A DNA stretch of 59,616 nt from assembly GCA_021805825.1 (NCBI GenBank), contig JAJZEC010000013.1, forward strand, positions 1 through 59,616, read 5' to 3'. The DNA comes from Pseudomonadota bacterium. GTDB taxonomy: Bacteria; Pseudomonadota; Gammaproteobacteria; Burkholderiales; Burkholderiaceae_C. Position 1 is the stretch's first letter; each line of letters opens with the position of its first letter. The notes under the pieces are model-generated. The model did not search any database. It worked only from the letters and a program-made list of their open reading frames with translations, and was not told the DNA's origin. The position numbers and the translations under genes were made by a program. This document shows positions 58,501-59,616 of the stretch, piece by piece.

Positions 58501-59616
58501 CTCGCGCACCGTCGCCAGAGGCAGCTCCGCCGCGTCGGCGTTGTAGAGTACGACGCTGAGGTTGGAGGCCTCGTGCGGCTGCAAGCCGACGTAACGTTCC
58601 AAGAGCTCGCGCACCTGCTTGGCTGCCGACGCAGAGTCCACGTCCGTCATTGCGTCATGGATTCCGCGCGTGGGCGATTCCAAGAGGCTGTAGCCGTTGA
58701 TCGTGCTGCTCTCGGAGAGCAGTGTCGGCGCTCCGGCCCCGTTGAGCACGGCAATCTCCGGATAGAACGGATGTGCGATCTCGTCGGAGAGCTCACGCAT
58801 GAAGATCTCGCGGTCCCCGTAGAGGATGTTGCCACTCGAAAGCAAATGGGTGGCGAAGCCTGCTACGCGGCGGGATTTCACCGCCAGCGCCTTCATGCGC
58901 TCCGGGTGCCAAGGCGGAATGATCAGCGCAGGATTGTCACCGACCACGCGAGCGGTTCCCACCGACAATATCAATGAGACTAGACGGGAGCGACACACGT
59001 CGCCACGAGCCTGAGACATTAAGACATCAAGCAGCGCGCCAAAGGATTCGGCTTGGCGCATAACGGCCTCGCCGTGCAGGCCGATGGAGACGAAGTCCTC
59101 CATCGCCTTGATGTAGCACTCTTCGAACTTGTCCCAAGCGGCCTTGACTTCGTCCCGCTGCGAAGGGGTCAAGTAGCCATCGTCGGCCAGCCTTTTGATT
59201 TGATCCTTGATCTCTCTGCGCAGGCTGGGCAGCTTGTTGGACGCTGGCACTAGCGACCCCGCATCGGTCGAGTAGGTCGCCTCTAAGGTTCCAGTGTCGA
59301 GCAGGGACACATTTTGCACCCCTCCCTTTTTGCTCACTAGGCGGCGTGGGACGTCTGTGCACCCGACCGCCCCCTTCTCCAAGAGGCGGCGCATGTCCGC
59401 CACCATGGACAGACCGATGGCGGTAGGCCTGTAACTCCACAGCAGCTGCGTCTTTGCGAGAACGGTCTCCTCACCCTTGTCGATCTGGATCAGCCCAACA
59501 TCGAACTTGATCTGCAAAGCCGCACGAGCGAGCGACGAGTTGGGGCGAACCTTGCTCCTCTTGTCGTCACGCAGCTCTTTTTCCTTAGCAAAGAAGGCTT
59601 CGTAATTGAAGAGCGG
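55570..59616 (-). CDS. DptH-like FtsK/HerA ATPase (5' end beyond window)
   Basis: A very large protein; at least 1348 residues are inside the window, and the frame stays open to the right edge, so the start is outside. The TTG at 59517 is not the start: upstream codons read PLFNYEAFFAKEKELRDDKRS in frame. The C-terminal motor has Walker A GATGSGKS about 230 residues from the end, Walker B IILIDPKMGVDY, FLVHDEFADWM, and AGIHLIFAAQRPDKDVMPMQLRENLGNRLILKV, the pattern I recall for DptH and other FtsK-type phosphorothioation restriction factors. The large N-terminal part has no family I can name. Confidence 0.75.
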   Translation of the reverse strand, partial: PLFNYEAFFAKEKELRDDKRSKVRPNSSLARAALQIKFDVGLIQIDKGEETVLAKTQLLWSYRPTAIGLSMVADMRRLLEKGAVGCTDVPRRLVSKKGGVQNVSLLDTGTLEATYSTDAGSLVPASNKLPSLRREIKDQIKRLADDGYLTPSQRDEVKAAWDKFEECYIKAMEDFVSIGLHGEAVMRQAESFGALLDVLMSQARGDVCRSRLVSLILSVGTARVVGDNPALIIPPWHPERMKALAVKSRRVAGFATHLLSSGNILYGDREIFMRELSDEIAHPFYPEIAVLNGAGAPTLLSESSTINGYSLLESPTRGIHDAMTDVDSASAAKQVRELLERYVGLQPHEASNLSVVLYNADAAELPLATVRELSSIQEDGKLQCSVSVRHSEPAKLRSVYGELVNKAGDDPDLPVVSETSDNFISKLRISVTPISATPGDSAQGFKPFDVAFLHDVVSRAASAEWLSVSWTNDRPNLEHAPSRWSYRSVSGENELKSTTFLTCPWQTASGWSYVTAVAAVCRQLDALTGERYLPARRISLQSPALAWMIKDAHDLAEWVATYDELLDKRQLQHNDITVVRYRRSSTNGRNMIVSSTSELRLLGVLVRRRLDELNLHLDSSEVQAAADKAKRDALSVSGDIVLRAAKRGVSAGEMIGLVFSRQLLDEEFRAAAGGGQVLTAYFLLDDYASWLSQPESRIADILALNVDERGDDVRVVISIVESKYVAADSLAKARRDSKDQLLATLGTFREALFGDPGRLDRDVWLARLADMLLDADIPPGMTALMERARSKLREGEAEIALRGYSHVYVHTSDAGAASSSEQEMLEEVDGVKAWQEVFDRRELRKLAEAYAKGAGVLNARAELGPHQPWVEYSFKKPAPRVPWLAAMGQLASGMAEATVEPALESEQAVTATWTTSLVAEAETPAQSSIEIGATPPATAQGFVAAAAPAASFGRSLSELVVSKFARDAQSDADREEWAQDITKKLKAALNSYGLQAAVLGTRLTPNGCLVRLAGSDRLRVEDIENKRTQLLTTHAINLVTVQPKPGEIVVTVASSKRQTVSLWDLWSRRELNRNVAGINTSFLLGVQEVNGALLYLNLGSEFGGLSSHEPHSLVAGATGSGKSVLIQALLLDIAATNPKDLAQIILIDPKMGVDYASLADLPHMREEIVTTKEKAVEALEALVQEMEGRYRAFAKVRARDLPAYNAKVSGEERMPMVFLVHDEFADWMFDDAYKAAVGAAVQRLGVKARAAGIHLIFAAQRPDKDVMPMQLRENLGNRLILKVSSEATSKIALDRPGAELLLGRGHLAAKLNGEQGLVFAQAPFLSDQDIEAAVVAIAADNSGNGGGE

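Overview
The window looks like the chromosome of a high-GC betaproteobacterium, most likely Burkholderiales. I infer this from the very GC-rich third positions, the gene order phoH-ybeY-lnt-glyQ-glyS-gmhB-plsC-DUF45-gloA and rpe/apaG/mltA, a DUF3579 gene, a fused indolepyruvate ferredoxin oxidoreductase, and a betaproteobacterial-type rRNA leader at the left edge. The genus cannot be fixed from the sequence alone.

Layout: (1) 1-611: a leftward rRNA operon promoter and leader, with the 16S gene lying beyond the left edge, then ybeD. (2) 616-13941: housekeeping genes. A NarL-type response regulator (-) is followed by a rightward string for RNA maturation and lipoprotein acylation (phoH, ybeY, lnt), glycyl-tRNA synthetase, LPS heptose and phospholipid synthesis, a metallohydrolase, glyoxalase I, and the Sec accessory genes yajC-secD-secF. 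(3) 14015-23976: an iron/metal uptake block. It holds a winged-helix regulator, a TonB-dependent receptor, exbB, an internal terminator, exbD, tonB, a Fe(III)-type ABC transporter, a COG4280/FTR1-like membrane protein and a 54-aa membrane peptide. (4) 23996-44024: mixed metabolism, namely DUF3579, MaoC, an ICMT-like methyltransferase, EamA, trpE, a chalcone-isomerase-like protein, rpe, apaG, mltA, an MliC-like lipoprotein, indolepyruvate oxidoreductase, priA, hemE, znuACB and malate synthase. (5) 44079-47623: a leftward stress block that links a DUF2282 (bufferin-like) secreted peptide, an ECF sigma factor, a zinc-finger anti-sigma factor, and egtB-egtD for ergothioneine. (6) 47982-48850: a UPF0175/DUF3368 toxin-antitoxin pair. 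(7) 49281-59616: a lower-GC defence island.

The island is the most interesting part. A rightward operon (DUF4007 protein, 1111-aa P-loop ATPase, PAPS-reductase/DndC-like protein) matches the SspB-SspC-SspD layout of single-strand DNA phosphorothioation systems. It converges on a leftward operon of three overlapping or coupled genes: a very large DptH-like FtsK/HerA translocase that runs off the right edge, a four-helix membrane protein, and a small nucleoside 2-deoxyribosyltransferase-like enzyme that keeps its catalytic Glu. The modification half fits known families. The translocase, membrane protein and deoxyribosyltransferase combination is, as far as I know, not an effector module with an established mechanism. 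No cysteine desulfurase (SspA) and no SspE are visible.

Genes within each block work together by overlap: most neighbours share ATGA, GTGA or TGATG junctions or 8-nt overlaps. Many long open frames on opposite strands were rejected as GC-rich shadow frames. All family assignments come from reading the translated sequences; no search was run.
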